Assembly (NCBI GenBank): GCA_963790335.1
Contig: CAWBOB010000002.1
Location: 1 to 64,000 of the forward strand
DNA: 64,000 nucleotides
Direction of reading: 5' to 3'
From: JAOUEA01 sp963790335
Lineage (GTDB): Bacteria > Actinomycetota > UBA4738 > HRBIN12
Shown: one piece after another, positions 27,927-36,306 of the stretch
How the letters are laid out: each line of letters begins with the position of its first letter
Numbering within the stretch: position 1 is the first letter of the stretch
Translations under genes and position numbers: made by a program
Notes under the pieces: generated by a model
The model's input: the letters and a program-made list of their open reading frames with translations, nothing else
Told to the model about the DNA's origin: nothing
Databases searched by the model: none

Positions 27927-28640
27927 CTACAGGCGACCGCTGAGTAGGCGGTGAACGATTGCATCGAACTCCCGCCATGTGCGCATCGGAGAGCTGCATT
28001 TCCGACCGATCTCGTAGAAGCCTCGATCGACTTCGACGAGTTCCACGTTTGGATTGTCCCCTACGAACGCGCGGGCCCGGTGCAGGAACCAGACGTACTC
28101 CGACCATCTCGGGTCTACCGACCGCCTGGCGTCCCAAGAGGTGCGACGTTCGAGTTTAGGAGCGCTCCTCATCATCCAGTACGAGAGCCACGGCGAAGGC
28201 CATTCGGTCCAGAATCAAGTGGTGCTGGGGCCACAGAGCCGCGAGTAGCGCGGACCCGTAGCAACTCCGAAGCCGTGAAGTTGGGAGAACGCCCGGCGCA
28301 GCTCGTTCGGCGTTCCCTCTCGTATGAGCCTGGGTCCGCCGGGGAGCGCGACAGATTCCACTCGTCTGACGGTCCCCCGTAGGTCGGCCGGGGGTGAGGG
28401 GAGACAGTATTCTGCCAGCAGATCGTTTGAAGTTGCCAACAGCCATCAAGAGGTGATGCCACGCAAGGGTGAGGTCGTCTTCCCACTCTCCGTCCTGGGC
28501 GAGTTCGTACCGGCTCCAGAAGCGCCGAGCCAAGACCTCCACTTGCAGAGCAAGTTCCTCGCCGTCCGGCTCCTCAGCCAGTCGTCGGCGTACACCCTCA
28601 CCGCGTGGCTAGAGATTGGAAACGGTGTGGCCCCCATGAA
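27927..28640 (-). pseudogene. hypothetical protein, frameshifted
   Basis: Minus-strand pieces read LARRFWSRYELAQDGEWEDD, LTLAWHHLLMAVGNFKRSAG, LILDRMAFAVALVLDDEERS and, in another frame, DPRWSEYVWFLHRARAFVGD and GFYEIGRKCSSPMRTWREFD ending at 27927. They could form one about 200-residue soluble protein with two or three shifts. No family recognised. Confidence 0.35.
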
Positions 28641-28764
28641 TCAGAGCCTAACTCTCCCCTAACAAGCCCGATCGACACCCAGCTAAACGGATCAACTCAG
28701 ACCTACTTCGCCGGCATCGCGGAGACCACAATCTAGCGATCAACCTGCGGAAACGCGGTCTTCT

Positions 28765-28817
28765 GCGCTCGCCCTTACAAGGCGAAGGTCGGGGGTTCGA
28801 GACCCTCAGCGCCCACC
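28765..28817 (+). tRNA. tRNA-Val(TAC) 3' half, truncated
   Basis: Positions 27-76 of a tRNA can be laid out: anticodon stem TCGCC/GGCGA, loop CTTACAA with anticodon TAC (28776-28778), variable loop, T-stem GGGGG/CCCTC with loop TTCGAGA, acceptor strand AGCGCCC, then ACC. The 5' acceptor strand and D-arm are missing upstream, so it cannot fold as a tRNA. A second copy lies at 36307. It may be an attachment-site remnant or a contig end. Confidence 0.7.
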
Positions 28818-28821
28818 CGAA

Positions 28822-29194
28822 GTGGCCTGTACCCAAGGTAGCTGTCGGGGCAGGCGTCGTTCATCAGGGCCGTCGAAAGGGACCGCGCGTAGCTTCGTGC
28901 TCGTTCCCGGTCCTGCTCCTGCACGCCCGACTCCCACGTCTCAAGACCCCCGAAGAGGCGCATGCGATCGCAGGGGTCCTCGAGAGGGGTCGTTGCCACC
29001 TCTCGAGAGACGGAACCGGCGGACCATGAGGTGGACCGCGTTCGTGGAGCGTCCTCAAAGGCGGTCGCCTCGCGAAGCGCCACCGAGTGGATCCGCGTCC
29101 CGCCGCTCTCGCTAGGGTCGCCCCCATGCGGTTCAGTCGGTCGGCGCGCGCGACCCCGCTAAACGTTCTCGACCCCTCACGCATCCATGGGCCC
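28822..29194. other. region between tRNA fragment and first sigma operon
   Basis: It should contain the promoter of the sigma gene. A minus-strand open frame across 28806-29083 reads plausibly in places (RMRLFGGLETWESGVQEQDR) but has no supported start and runs into the antisense of the tRNA fragment. I do not call it. Confidence 0.3.
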
Positions 29195-29719
29195 GTGCAG
29201 GGAGAGAGCGAGGTCATCGAGCTGCGGCGGCAACCCGAGGCGCCAGAGGTACCGCCGAGCTTCGACGAGCTCTTCCTCGAGCTGCACGATCGCCTGTACC
29301 GGGCCCTGTACTTCATCAGTGGGTCCTCGGCCGAGGCGGAGGAGCTCATGCAGGACGCATTCCTGAAGCTGTGGGAGCGATGGGATCGGATCGACGAGAT
29401 CGAGGATCCCGCCGCCTACCTGTTCCGCACCGCGCTGAACGGCTTCAGGGCGCGGACCCGCCGTGCGCGGTTGGCGGCCCGCCGGATCGCACCCGTAGTG
29501 CATCCGCGCGATCCGTTCGACGACGTCGATGTGCGAGAGGACGTGCGCCGGATGCTCCGGCGGCTCTCGCCTCGACAGCGGAGCGCGATCGTCCTCACGG
29601 AGATCCTCGGGTACAGCTCGGAACAGGCTGCCGTGATCATGCACATCCGGCCGACCACGGTCCGTGTGCTCGCGTCGCAGGGACGCGCGGCGCTACGGGA
29701 GGTGGGGAGGCCGCGATGA
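29195..29719 (+). CDS. ECF RNA polymerase sigma factor (pair 1)
   Basis: 174 residues from GTG 29195. Region 2: LFLELHDRLYRALYFISGSS, AEELMQDAFLKLWERWDRID. Region 4: LSPRQRSAIVLTEILGYSSE, QAAVIMHIRPTTVRVLASQG. The start was chosen by alignment with the paralogue at 40492, which begins with the same QxExEVxxL pattern and is also 174 residues. An upstream ATG at 29126 is open but adds unrelated residues. The stop overlaps the next start as ATGA, as expected for a sigma/anti-sigma pair. Confidence 0.9.
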   Translation: MQGESEVIELRRQPEAPEVPPSFDELFLELHDRLYRALYFISGSSAEAEELMQDAFLKLWERWDRIDEIEDPAAYLFRTALNGFRARTRRARLAARRIAPVVHPRDPFDDVDVREDVRRMLRRLSPRQRSAIVLTEILGYSSEQAAVIMHIRPTTVRVLASQGRAALREVGRPR

Positions 29720-30522
29720 CCGACGTCAAGGAGGTCTACGACATGGTGACCAAGCACAAGCCGCCTGCGCCCGGCGCGCTCGAGCGGCAGCACACCCGGC
29801 AAGTGAGGATGGCGCGGAACCGCAAGATCGGCGCGATGGTGGTGGCGGCGTCGATCGGGCTGGTGGCGCTGATCGCCGTCATCTCGCACGTCGGCGACGG
29901 TACCGGGACCCTGTCGGCAGACGACCCTTCGCACACAACCGAGGCCATCCAAGCGGTGCCCGCGACAGAGGGCTTCGACATCGAACCTGGGAGGTACGTG
30001 ATGGGCACGCTCTCTCCCTTGGACAGATCGCACAAGATCACGGTCGACATCCCGGACGGATACGTCAGTTATGGCCCGTCGCTCGTCTCCAAGGGCGACT
30101 CCATACTGAGCCTCTGGGGCGTCGGCTGGGTCTTCGCCGATGCATGCCAGTGGCGCGGCACCGCATCGCCGACCTCGTCGGCGGATGACGTCGTGGCAGC
30201 GCTCCTCGACGAAAAGGGACTCCTCGTCTCGACACCAACCGCCGTCACGGTCGGCGGCTACGCCGGCACGCGCTTGGCGGTGACGGTTACCTCGCAGACG
30301 ACACTCGATCGTTGTGACGATGGGCATTTCAGCGCGTTCGCGCTTGCGGACGAGAAGCCGGGGGGCCGTCGGCACCTCAAGGGTGTCGAACCCACGCTCG
30401 ACCTGCTGTGGGTCCTCGATGTCGACGGCCACCCGCTCGTGATCGATGCGTTTGCAACGGAACAGGACCGAGCCGAATTGGAGCAGATGGTGGCGTCGAT
30501 CCAGATCGAGCCCGTGAGCTGA
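29716..30522 (+). CDS. membrane partner (anti-sigma-like) of ECF sigma 1 with an extracytoplasmic domain
   Basis: 268 residues from ATG 29716. The cytoplasmic head is TDVKEVYDMVTKHKPPAPGA then ERQHTRQVRMARNRKIGAMV, followed by one membrane helix (VAASIGLVALIAVIS) and an outer domain of about 190 residues. The outer domain has EPGRYVMG, VDIPDGYV, GWVFADACQWRG, SSADDVVAALLDEKGL, TVGGYAGTRL, LWVLDVDGHPLVIDAF and ELEQMVASIQIEP. The head and helix match the partner of sigma 2 (41009). The outer domain matches the downstream lipoprotein. There is no ZAS zinc motif, so the anti-sigma role is inferred from position. Confidence 0.8.
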   Translation: MTDVKEVYDMVTKHKPPAPGALERQHTRQVRMARNRKIGAMVVAASIGLVALIAVISHVGDGTGTLSADDPSHTTEAIQAVPATEGFDIEPGRYVMGTLSPLDRSHKITVDIPDGYVSYGPSLVSKGDSILSLWGVGWVFADACQWRGTASPTSSADDVVAALLDEKGLLVSTPTAVTVGGYAGTRLAVTVTSQTTLDRCDDGHFSAFALADEKPGGRRHLKGVEPTLDLLWVLDVDGHPLVIDAFATEQDRAELEQMVASIQIEPVS

Positions 30523-30558
30523 CCGAAAGGCCGGGATCCACGGGAGGCCAGAGACCGA

Positions 30559-30588
30559 GGAGCCCGGTCCCGAAAGGGACCGGGCTCC
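30559..30588 (+). terminator. strong GAAA-tetraloop hairpin between operon segments
   Basis: A perfect 13-bp GC-rich stem (30559-30571 with 30576-30588) closed by a GAAA loop lies 36 bases after the anti-sigma stop and 25 before the next ATG. There is no T tract, as is common for terminators in high-GC bacteria. It may reduce read-through into, or protect one side of, the segment that follows. Confidence 0.6.
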
Positions 30589-30613
30589 CGCACCCGGATC
30601 GGGAGGAGGCGCG

Positions 30614-31210
30614 ATGAACGACCGCGAGCGACAGGTCGGGAGCGTGCTCGTTGGCGGGATCGCCGGTATCGCCCTGACGCTCGCGGCGTCCGCCGAGGTC
30701 GGCGGGCTCGTGCGAGGGGATCGACCACCGACCGTGATCGACCGACCATCGCCATCGCCGATGTCGGTGGTAACACCCGAACCGAACGACGCAGACATCC
30801 GCGGCTGGCCGGGCCCCTCCCGGAACCGGGCTGGGACGTATTCGTGGAAGGGACCAGATTCGCTTTGGATGCATAACGGCTACGCGCCGGGTGACGGTGG
30901 CGTCGCGATCACGATCCATCAGGTTCCCGAAGGGGGGATCACCGATGGCGCTACGGCGGTCATCGTCGCCGGACACGACGGCTTCTACCGACGGATCGGT
31001 CCTCGACAGGAGTGGTGGATCGTCGATATCCAGGGATCGACGATCGCGATCTTCCTCGAGGCGGCACGTGGCACGAGCCAGGCCGAGGTGGCCGAGGCCC
31101 ACGCCGTCATCCGATCGATCCGAACGGACCCGCAGGACGTCAGCCGGGACGGCGACCTCGGCTTCAGGCTGGTCTTCACGCTCACGACGGACCACTGGGA
31201 CTCCGGATGA
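30614..31210 (+). CDS. membrane-anchored exported protein related to the sigma-partner outer domain
   Basis: 198 residues from ATG 30614 after GGGAGGAGGCG. One N-terminal helix (VGSVLVGGIAGIALTLAASA), a Ser/Pro linker, then NRAGTYSWKGPDSLWMHNG and a C-terminal block WWIVDIQGSTIAIFLEAARG, AEVAEAHAVIRSIRTDP. That block lines up with the LWVLDVDG and ELEQMVASIQIEP end of the sigma-1 partner. It looks like a shortened relative of that domain. Its stop overlaps the next start (ATGA at 31207). Function unknown. Confidence 0.7.
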   Translation: MNDRERQVGSVLVGGIAGIALTLAASAEVGGLVRGDRPPTVIDRPSPSPMSVVTPEPNDADIRGWPGPSRNRAGTYSWKGPDSLWMHNGYAPGDGGVAITIHQVPEGGITDGATAVIVAGHDGFYRRIGPRQEWWIVDIQGSTIAIFLEAARGTSQAEVAEAHAVIRSIRTDPQDVSRDGDLGFRLVFTLTTDHWDSG

Positions 31211-31911
31211 ACGAGATGAGAGATGGCAGTAGACATGCGCTCGCCCTGGCCGTGCTGCTGACGGTCCTGACGGGATGCGAAGGCGGCGCCACGGACGAAC
31301 CGCAACCCTCGACGATTTCGACGACGGCGTCCGGGACGACCCCCACCGGAGCCGCGTCGGTTGAACCCGGCACCCATCTGCTTCAACGTTCCGGGTGGTC
31401 GGTCGCCGACTTCGCGGTCACCTTCCCGGACGGCTGGACCGTTCAGGAAGGCCACTACCTCAAGCACTCGGACGCGGACGACGAGTTCGGCATCCAGGCC
31501 TATGTGGTCGACGAGGTCTTCACCGACTCGTGTGATGGCGGCGACGTCATCGAGGTGGGTCCCACGGCCCTTGACCTCGCCGCTGCACTGCTCACGCAGC
31601 GCGGCCCGGCGAAATTGCATGGCCCGAGTGGCCTGACGCTGGGCGGAGTGCCGGCCCTCTACTCCTTCTACAAGCTCCCGAAGGACCTCGAGCTCACGGC
31701 CTGCATGCTCGAGGAGGACGGACTCCGCATCTGGCACAACAGTGCTGTGGACACCTCCTTCGTGCTTGCGCCCGGTGTCTACGCGTGGGTCTACATCCTC
31801 GAGGTGGACGGGCAGCGCCAGGTCTTCGTGGCCCACTTCACTGAAAGGACGTCGAGGAAGGACGTGGATGAACTCGAGGCGGTTCTTGATTCCATCCGTA
31901 TCGAGCGGTAG
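31207..31911 (+). CDS. lipoprotein carrying the same outer domain as the sigma-1 partner
   Basis: 234 residues from ATG 31207. Lipobox LLTVLTGCEGG, Thr/Ser-rich linker, then EPGTHLLQRS, FAVTFPDGWTVQEGHY, DEVFTDSCDGGDVIEV, LDLAAALLTQRG, LTLGGVPALYSFYKLP, LELTACMLEEDG, VYILEVDGQRQVFVAHF and ELEAVLDSIRIER. The order and spacing of these blocks match the outer domain of the protein at 29716. It should sit on the outer face of the membrane. Free and membrane-fused copies of one domain in an operon suggest ligand sharing or competition, which is inference. Confidence 0.8.
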   Translation: MNEMRDGSRHALALAVLLTVLTGCEGGATDEPQPSTISTTASGTTPTGAASVEPGTHLLQRSGWSVADFAVTFPDGWTVQEGHYLKHSDADDEFGIQAYVVDEVFTDSCDGGDVIEVGPTALDLAAALLTQRGPAKLHGPSGLTLGGVPALYSFYKLPKDLELTACMLEEDGLRIWHNSAVDTSFVLAPGVYAWVYILEVDGQRQVFVAHFTERTSRKDVDELEAVLDSIRIER

Positions 31912-32268
31912 CCCCGGGTGGCAAGGCGACTATCGTGCTTCTCGACGGTGAGGATCTCCAGCGCTCGCGGAGGCCCTGGGACGCCTTTGCGCACGCGGAT
32001 ACGAGTTGTTCGGAAAGGCGCACGGCGAGGAATCTGTCGAGGCCGATGATCCGGGCGTCGCGCCCGACGAGTGACTTGTGTTTCGTTAGTAGCGTTTCCA
32101 TCCGAAGCCCGTGAGTGCCCGGAGACACGTAACCAGCCCCGGTGCGAATACGCGGGACATCGACATGAAGACCCCGGCATCAAGCGGGGCGTGTAGGCGA
32201 GCATGGCGAACCTGCTGCGTACTTGTTGCAGCCCTGGATTCCTCGCGGCCCGTGTCGATACTTCAGCC
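31912..32268. other. region without a recognised gene
   Basis: About 350 bases with no convincing gene. An upstream in-frame ATG at 32203 extends the next gene, but the first residues look unlike it. Confidence 0.3.
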
Positions 32269-33189
32269 ATGGCGCTTCACTTGACCCCCGATAGCGCACC
32301 TCACGCTCGGCGAAGCGGCGCGTCCCGTCCGACGATCGTGCTGGGCTACGCGGCACTCGGCGGCCTCATAGGGATGGTCGCCGGAGCGCCCGTGGCATTC
32401 AACGTGCTCGGGCTGCGGCTTCCCGACAACACCGAAGGGCTGGAACCCGCCGTGATGGTCACCGCCGGACTCGGATGGCTCGTCGGCGCAGGCTTCGGAT
32501 CGGTCGCGGGTGCGCACGCACGGCCTGCCGGGGTCGCCGGTCGCTGGCTGTTGCTCGCGGGTGCGATCGCCGTCGTGGTCGGTGCGGTGGCGATCGCGAT
32601 CTGGCCCGTTCGGTCCGGGTGGCCCGAGACCGAAACGATCTTCTTCTCCTTCTGGCGGCACGGTGGCGATGAGCTGGCTTTCGTGATAGTCACGATGGTC
32701 GACGCTGCCCTAGCCGTGGGGACGTTCGTCGCGGTGGGCAGACATCACGATGTCGAAGGCTCGAGCCGCCCCACCAAGCTTGCCGGTGCGATCGGCATCG
32801 CCGGGCTCGTTCTGGGCGGACTGTGGTTCGCCCTCGGGATGGCGCTCTTGCCGCTCTCGTGGTCAGGAAGCCTGACCTCTGTGCAGCGACATGCCGTCTG
32901 GCGAACGACGTCAGGTGTTGCGGATGCGGTTGGCGACTACGCCGACCGAACCGGAGCGTTCCCCACGAACCTTGAAGACGTACGCGCCGCCTTCAGGAGG
33001 ATTCGCCCGGGCACCCAGGTCCAGTTCGCAGGTGTAGTGAACGGGTCGTTCTGTATCCGCGTGGGCGTGGACGTCGGCGAGCAGCACGCGAGCGATCCTC
33101 ATTACTCGGTCTTGGTCCACCGTCGCCCGCCGGGATCGAACTCTTGGACGTCGTCAGAGACGCAGCTCGGAAACTCTTGCACGTTCTAG
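32269..33189 (+). CDS. polytopic membrane protein with pilin-like C-terminal domain
   Basis: 306 residues from ATG 32269. About six helices (IVLGYAALGGLIGMVAGAPV, VMVTAGLGWLVGAGFGSVAG, LLLAGAIAVVVGAVAIAIWP and others) are followed by an about 90-residue outside domain. The segment VADAVGDYADRTGAFPTNLE resembles the start of pseudopilin/T2SSG-like globular domains, and two cysteines (SFCIRVG, GNSCTF) may pair. No secretion or pilus genes are adjacent. An upstream ATG at 32203 is possible. Function unknown. Confidence 0.65.
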   Translation: MALHLTPDSAPHARRSGASRPTIVLGYAALGGLIGMVAGAPVAFNVLGLRLPDNTEGLEPAVMVTAGLGWLVGAGFGSVAGAHARPAGVAGRWLLLAGAIAVVVGAVAIAIWPVRSGWPETETIFFSFWRHGGDELAFVIVTMVDAALAVGTFVAVGRHHDVEGSSRPTKLAGAIGIAGLVLGGLWFALGMALLPLSWSGSLTSVQRHAVWRTTSGVADAVGDYADRTGAFPTNLEDVRAAFRRIRPGTQVQFAGVVNGSFCIRVGVDVGEQHASDPHYSVLVHRRPPGSNSWTSSETQLGNSCTF

Positions 33190-33492
33190 CGGTGGTGGCG
33201 GCGGGAACGTGATTGGCGGACGCAACGTCCTCGACGAAACGCCGGGCGAGCCGAGCTCCATCGCCCGACTTACGATCGCTTTCGCCGCGGTCCCCATCCG
33301 CCGCACCTCCGGCCTTGGGAGCCAAGTGTGGGCGGAACCGGAGTTCGATCAGAGAACGGGTCACAACCCTCACCGAGTGCGGCTTGCCTTCGGCGCCCTG
33401 CATAAACATCTGCATAGCGAGCCGAAGGCACTGCAAGGTACTCACTGGTTACTCAACGACGATCGTTTCCGCAGTTCAGACCCCTGACCTGC
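33190..33492. other. region without a recognised gene
   Basis: No supported gene. A minus-strand open frame covers it (LRLAMQMFMQGAEGKPHSVR) but has no RBS or recognised family. Confidence 0.3.
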
Positions 33493-33672
33493 ATGGTCGT
33501 CTCGCCCTTTCGTGGCCTCGTGATTCGCGTCGAGCAGGTGCTGTGCTCGTGCTGCGAAACCGTGATCGGCCTCGTGCTGCTCGACGTGGCGACGTGCGCC
33601 GGATGCGGTGACGACCTGCCCCACGAGCTCGATCAGCTCGACGAGGTGCCGCTGCACGCGGCGCGCGGCTAG
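33493..33672 (+). CDS. 59-residue double-CxxC protein
   Basis: ATG 33493 to TAG 33672. The product VVSPFRGLVIRVEQVLCSCC, ETVIGLVLLDVATCAGCGDD has CSCC and CAGC motifs 18 residues apart, as in a small zinc ribbon. Its stop shares a CTAG tetranucleotide with the stop of the convergent minus-strand gene, which supports both frames. Small proteins like this are frequent in actinophages and mobile elements. Function unknown. Confidence 0.55.
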   Translation: MVVSPFRGLVIRVEQVLCSCCETVIGLVLLDVATCAGCGDDLPHELDQLDEVPLHAARG

Positions 33673-34192
33673 GTCGCCGGATCCTCGTTGTCGTCGAGCG
33701 GCGAGGTGTCGAGCTCGACGGTCACGGCGTCCGCCGAGTATTGGATCGGCCCGAATCCCGGTCACGGCGCCGGCACGTTTGCGTCGCCGTGCCAAAGGCG
33801 CCCGATATCGTCGATCCTCGTCGCGATCGCGTCGGCGGTCAGCGCGAAGCCGTTGAGGGCCTCGACGGCGAGGCGGCGAATCGTGTTGTCGTCGATCATT
33901 TCGAGCTCGGGCCGAGCGTGCGATCGCGCCGCGTCGATCTCGACGGCGCCCGACGGCGGCAGGCCGTGGGCCCGCTGTTTCGCGAGCGCGAGGGTCAGGT
34001 GCCGGATCTCGACGAGCTGCGATAGCTCTCGACCATCACGGCCTCTTGCCGTGCCCTGCGGGCCTGCACGTCGTCGCGGTGATCCTTGCGCGATTGGATC
34101 CCGAACGCGCCGGCTAGGGCGATCAGGCCACCGATGGTCGCGCCGACGAGCAGGGCGAGGACGATCGATAGCCATCGCATCCGGCGCATCAT
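33669..34192 (-). CDS. small single-TM hypothetical protein, frameshifted, with an in-frame TGA
   Basis: ATG 34192 opens RRMRWLSIVLALLVGATIGG and LIALAGAFGIQSRKDHRDDV. After a shift near 34020 it continues LVEIRHLTLALAKQRAHGLP, DAARSHARPELEMIDDNTIR and ALNGFALTADAIATRIDDIG. A TGA at 33764-33762 ends this, but the same frame stays open for 30 more codons (GFGPIQYSADAVTVELDTSP) to a TAG at 33671-33669. One helix with a long soluble tail. The TGA may be a sequence error. Family unknown. Confidence 0.5.
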
Positions 34193-34279
34193 CGCCCGAA
34201 ACAGGCCTCTGTGCGCGACGCTGAGGCCCGCTGCCGCCGGCGTTGACGGCTCCCCGAAATCCGCGCAGGATTTGCGTCC

Positions 34280-35131
34280 ATGGGCGAGTCGCACGAGGAA
34301 ATGCTTCGTCACTACGAGCCGGGCGGACTTCTGCCGCGAATCGTGGCGGGGTTGCAAGCTCTCGGCAAGGACCTGGACTCGGTCACGCACGAAGATCTCG
34401 CGCCGGCCGACGAGTTTCACTCCGCGGGACGTTCGGCCACGCGCGCATTGGTGGAGCTTGCAAAGATTCCGCCAGGATCGCGAGTGCTCGACGTGGGCAG
34501 CGGGTTGGGCGGCCCGGCGCGTTACCTCGCCGCAACTTTGGGTTGCGACGTGACAGGCATCGATCTCTCGCCTGAATTCTGCGGGGTGGCCAACGCCCTT
34601 TCTCGGATGACGCGGTTGTCCGATCGCACCCGCTTTCAGGCGGGTGATGCCCTGGAGCTTCCGTTCGCCGCGTCCAGCTTCGACGTGGTGTGGACGATAC
34701 AAATGCAGATGAACATCCGGGACAAGCGCCGCCTGTATTCCGGAATCGCCCGGGTACTCAGGCCGGGCGGGCTGTTCGTCTGCCAGGAAATCTGCGCGGG
34801 GAACGGCGAGCCGATCGAGCTTCCGGTCCCATGGGCGAGCCGCCCCAACCAGAGCCATCTGGCCGATGCGGAATCCCTCCGCGGGTTGATCCGCGGTGCA
34901 GGTCTCCTGGAGCGCACCTGGCGCGACATTACCGCCGACATCGTGGCGGCGCGCAAGGCACAGCAGGCGAAGGCGCAAGCGTCGGGTGCGAGCGGCTCCA
35001 GCGCCCCTCCTCCGCTTGGAATGCATCTCGTGCTGGGAGAACAGGCAGCCGTCAAGATGAGTAACTCCGGGCGCAACACCGACGCCGGGCGCACGGTGTT
35101 CATCCAGGGCGTATTCGACAAGCCTGGCTAG
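34280..35131 (+). CDS. SAM-dependent methyltransferase (class I)
   Basis: Intact, 283 residues. Motif I is VLDVGSGLGGPARYLAATLG, motif II DVTGIDLSPEF, and post-I blocks are RFQAGDALELPF and FDVVWTIQMQMNIRDK with RVLRPGGLFVCQEICAGN. It resembles UbiE/sterol-type small-molecule methyltransferases. The overall sequence style is more proteobacterial than its neighbours, and both flanks are gene fragments, so it may be part of an inserted or misjoined segment. Substrate unknown. Confidence 0.85.
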   Translation: MGESHEEMLRHYEPGGLLPRIVAGLQALGKDLDSVTHEDLAPADEFHSAGRSATRALVELAKIPPGSRVLDVGSGLGGPARYLAATLGCDVTGIDLSPEFCGVANALSRMTRLSDRTRFQAGDALELPFAASSFDVVWTIQMQMNIRDKRRLYSGIARVLRPGGLFVCQEICAGNGEPIELPVPWASRPNQSHLADAESLRGLIRGAGLLERTWRDITADIVAARKAQQAKAQASGASGSSAPPPLGMHLVLGEQAAVKMSNSGRNTDAGRTVFIQGVFDKPG

Positions 35132-35295
35132 TGGTCCGATCCGCTGATCCCGCTGGAAAACTCGGCCGAAAATCAAAGGCCCCGCGCGACGCTGAAACGG
35201 GAGGCAAATCGATCGCTTGTCGTCCGTTGTTCACAGGGAGTGATCTCGGCGATCGCGCGTTCGGACGCAAAGGAGTTGCTCGGCGATCAACGCGG
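35132..35295. other. short region between methyltransferase and FtsX fragment; possible junction
   Basis: No gene seen. The FtsX-like frame on the minus strand loses membrane-protein character around 35,296, which suggests a break near here. Confidence 0.35.
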
Positions 35296-36185
35296 TGATC
35301 TTGTGAGAGCGCCAGCAGCACGAGTGCGCCGACGAGCGCCACGGCGAGCCCCAGCCAGATCGCGCCGTCGTTGAGCCGGGCGGGGAACTCGACGCCGGGG
35401 AGCTGCTCACCGTTGAACCGTCCGGCGAGCTTGGCGAGCCCGAGACCCAGCAGCAGTCCGAGCGGGAACGCGACCGCCGCGTTGAGCAGCGCCTGCGCGC
35501 CCTGCGCCGCGAGCAGGGTGCGGCGGGAGAAGCCGCGGCTGTGCAGCACCGCGAGCTCGAACGTCTGGCGCGTGAGCGTGAGCGAGCCCACCCCAGCGAG
35601 CACGGCGAGCGTCACCGCCCCGATCTGGAACACGACGAGCAGGATCGGCACCCGCAGGTTCTTCACGCGCAGGTCGACGAGGTCGAACAACGTGTCGAGG
35701 CCGCTCACCATGCGAGTCGACGAGAGACCGGGCTGGGCCTGCATCGCGTCCTCGATCTCGGCGAGCTGCGCCGGCACGCGCGACGCCTCCTCGAACGGAA
35801 CTCCGTCCAGGGCGAGGAAGGCGTCCCACGTGAACTCCGTCGTGAGGCCGAGCGCGCCGGTGGCATCGAGGTACGTCGCCCGGTCGACGAAGGTCGGCAC
35901 GCCGCAGGGCCGCGTGATCGCGAGCGCGATTGCGAGCGCGCGTTCGGCCTCGGCTCTCGTCGCTCGGGCACCGCCGGGCACGTCACGAGCTCGGCCGTGC
36001 TCGATCGTGCGCGGCAGGTATCGCGTGCCGCTCGGATGGCGAACCGTCACGACGCGGCCACGAGCACCTGCCCGGCACCTCGGGCACGCCGGCCTGCCGG
36101 GGTTCGCGTCGTGGTCGAGCACGACGATCGAATAGCTGCACGATCCCACGAGCTCGATGCTAGGGGGCGCGCAGGGGGCGTGCAT
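35296..36185 (-). pseudogene. FtsX-like ABC transporter permease, fragment
   Basis: The minus-strand frame carries the C-terminal part of an FtsX/MacB-type permease: a periplasmic segment (FVDRATYLDATGALGLTTEF, DAMQAQPGLSSTRMVSGLDT), then helices IPILLVVFQIGAVTLAVLAG-like, the FELAVLHSRGFSRRTLLAAQ coupling block and AALLNAAVAFPLGLLLGLG-like helices. The last helix (AIWLGLAVALVGALVLLAL) runs into unrelated sequence. The first 70 residues are not membrane-like, and no ATP-binding partner is adjacent. Both ends therefore seem truncated. The short helix strings are approximate readings. Confidence 0.6.
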
Positions 36186-36306
36186 TCCGCGCGCGACTTC
36201 GGGATCAGGCCGGATGACGCCGGACGGGCCCGGACGACAAACGTGCAGGTCAGGGGCCTGTTCGGCGAATCACGCCGCATCGCAGCAGGTCAGCGGATAG
36301 CCTCGA

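Noticed and set aside
27076..28137. 353-codon minus-strand open frame
   Set aside because: Low-complexity basic product crossing at least two other protein-like frames, with no RBS or family.
28765..28817. Functional tRNA-Val gene
   Set aside because: The D-arm and 5' acceptor strand are absent, so no cloverleaf can form.
28806..29083. Minus-strand open frame before the first sigma gene
   Set aside because: Part of it looks protein-like, but there is no start signal and it ends in antisense of the tRNA fragment.
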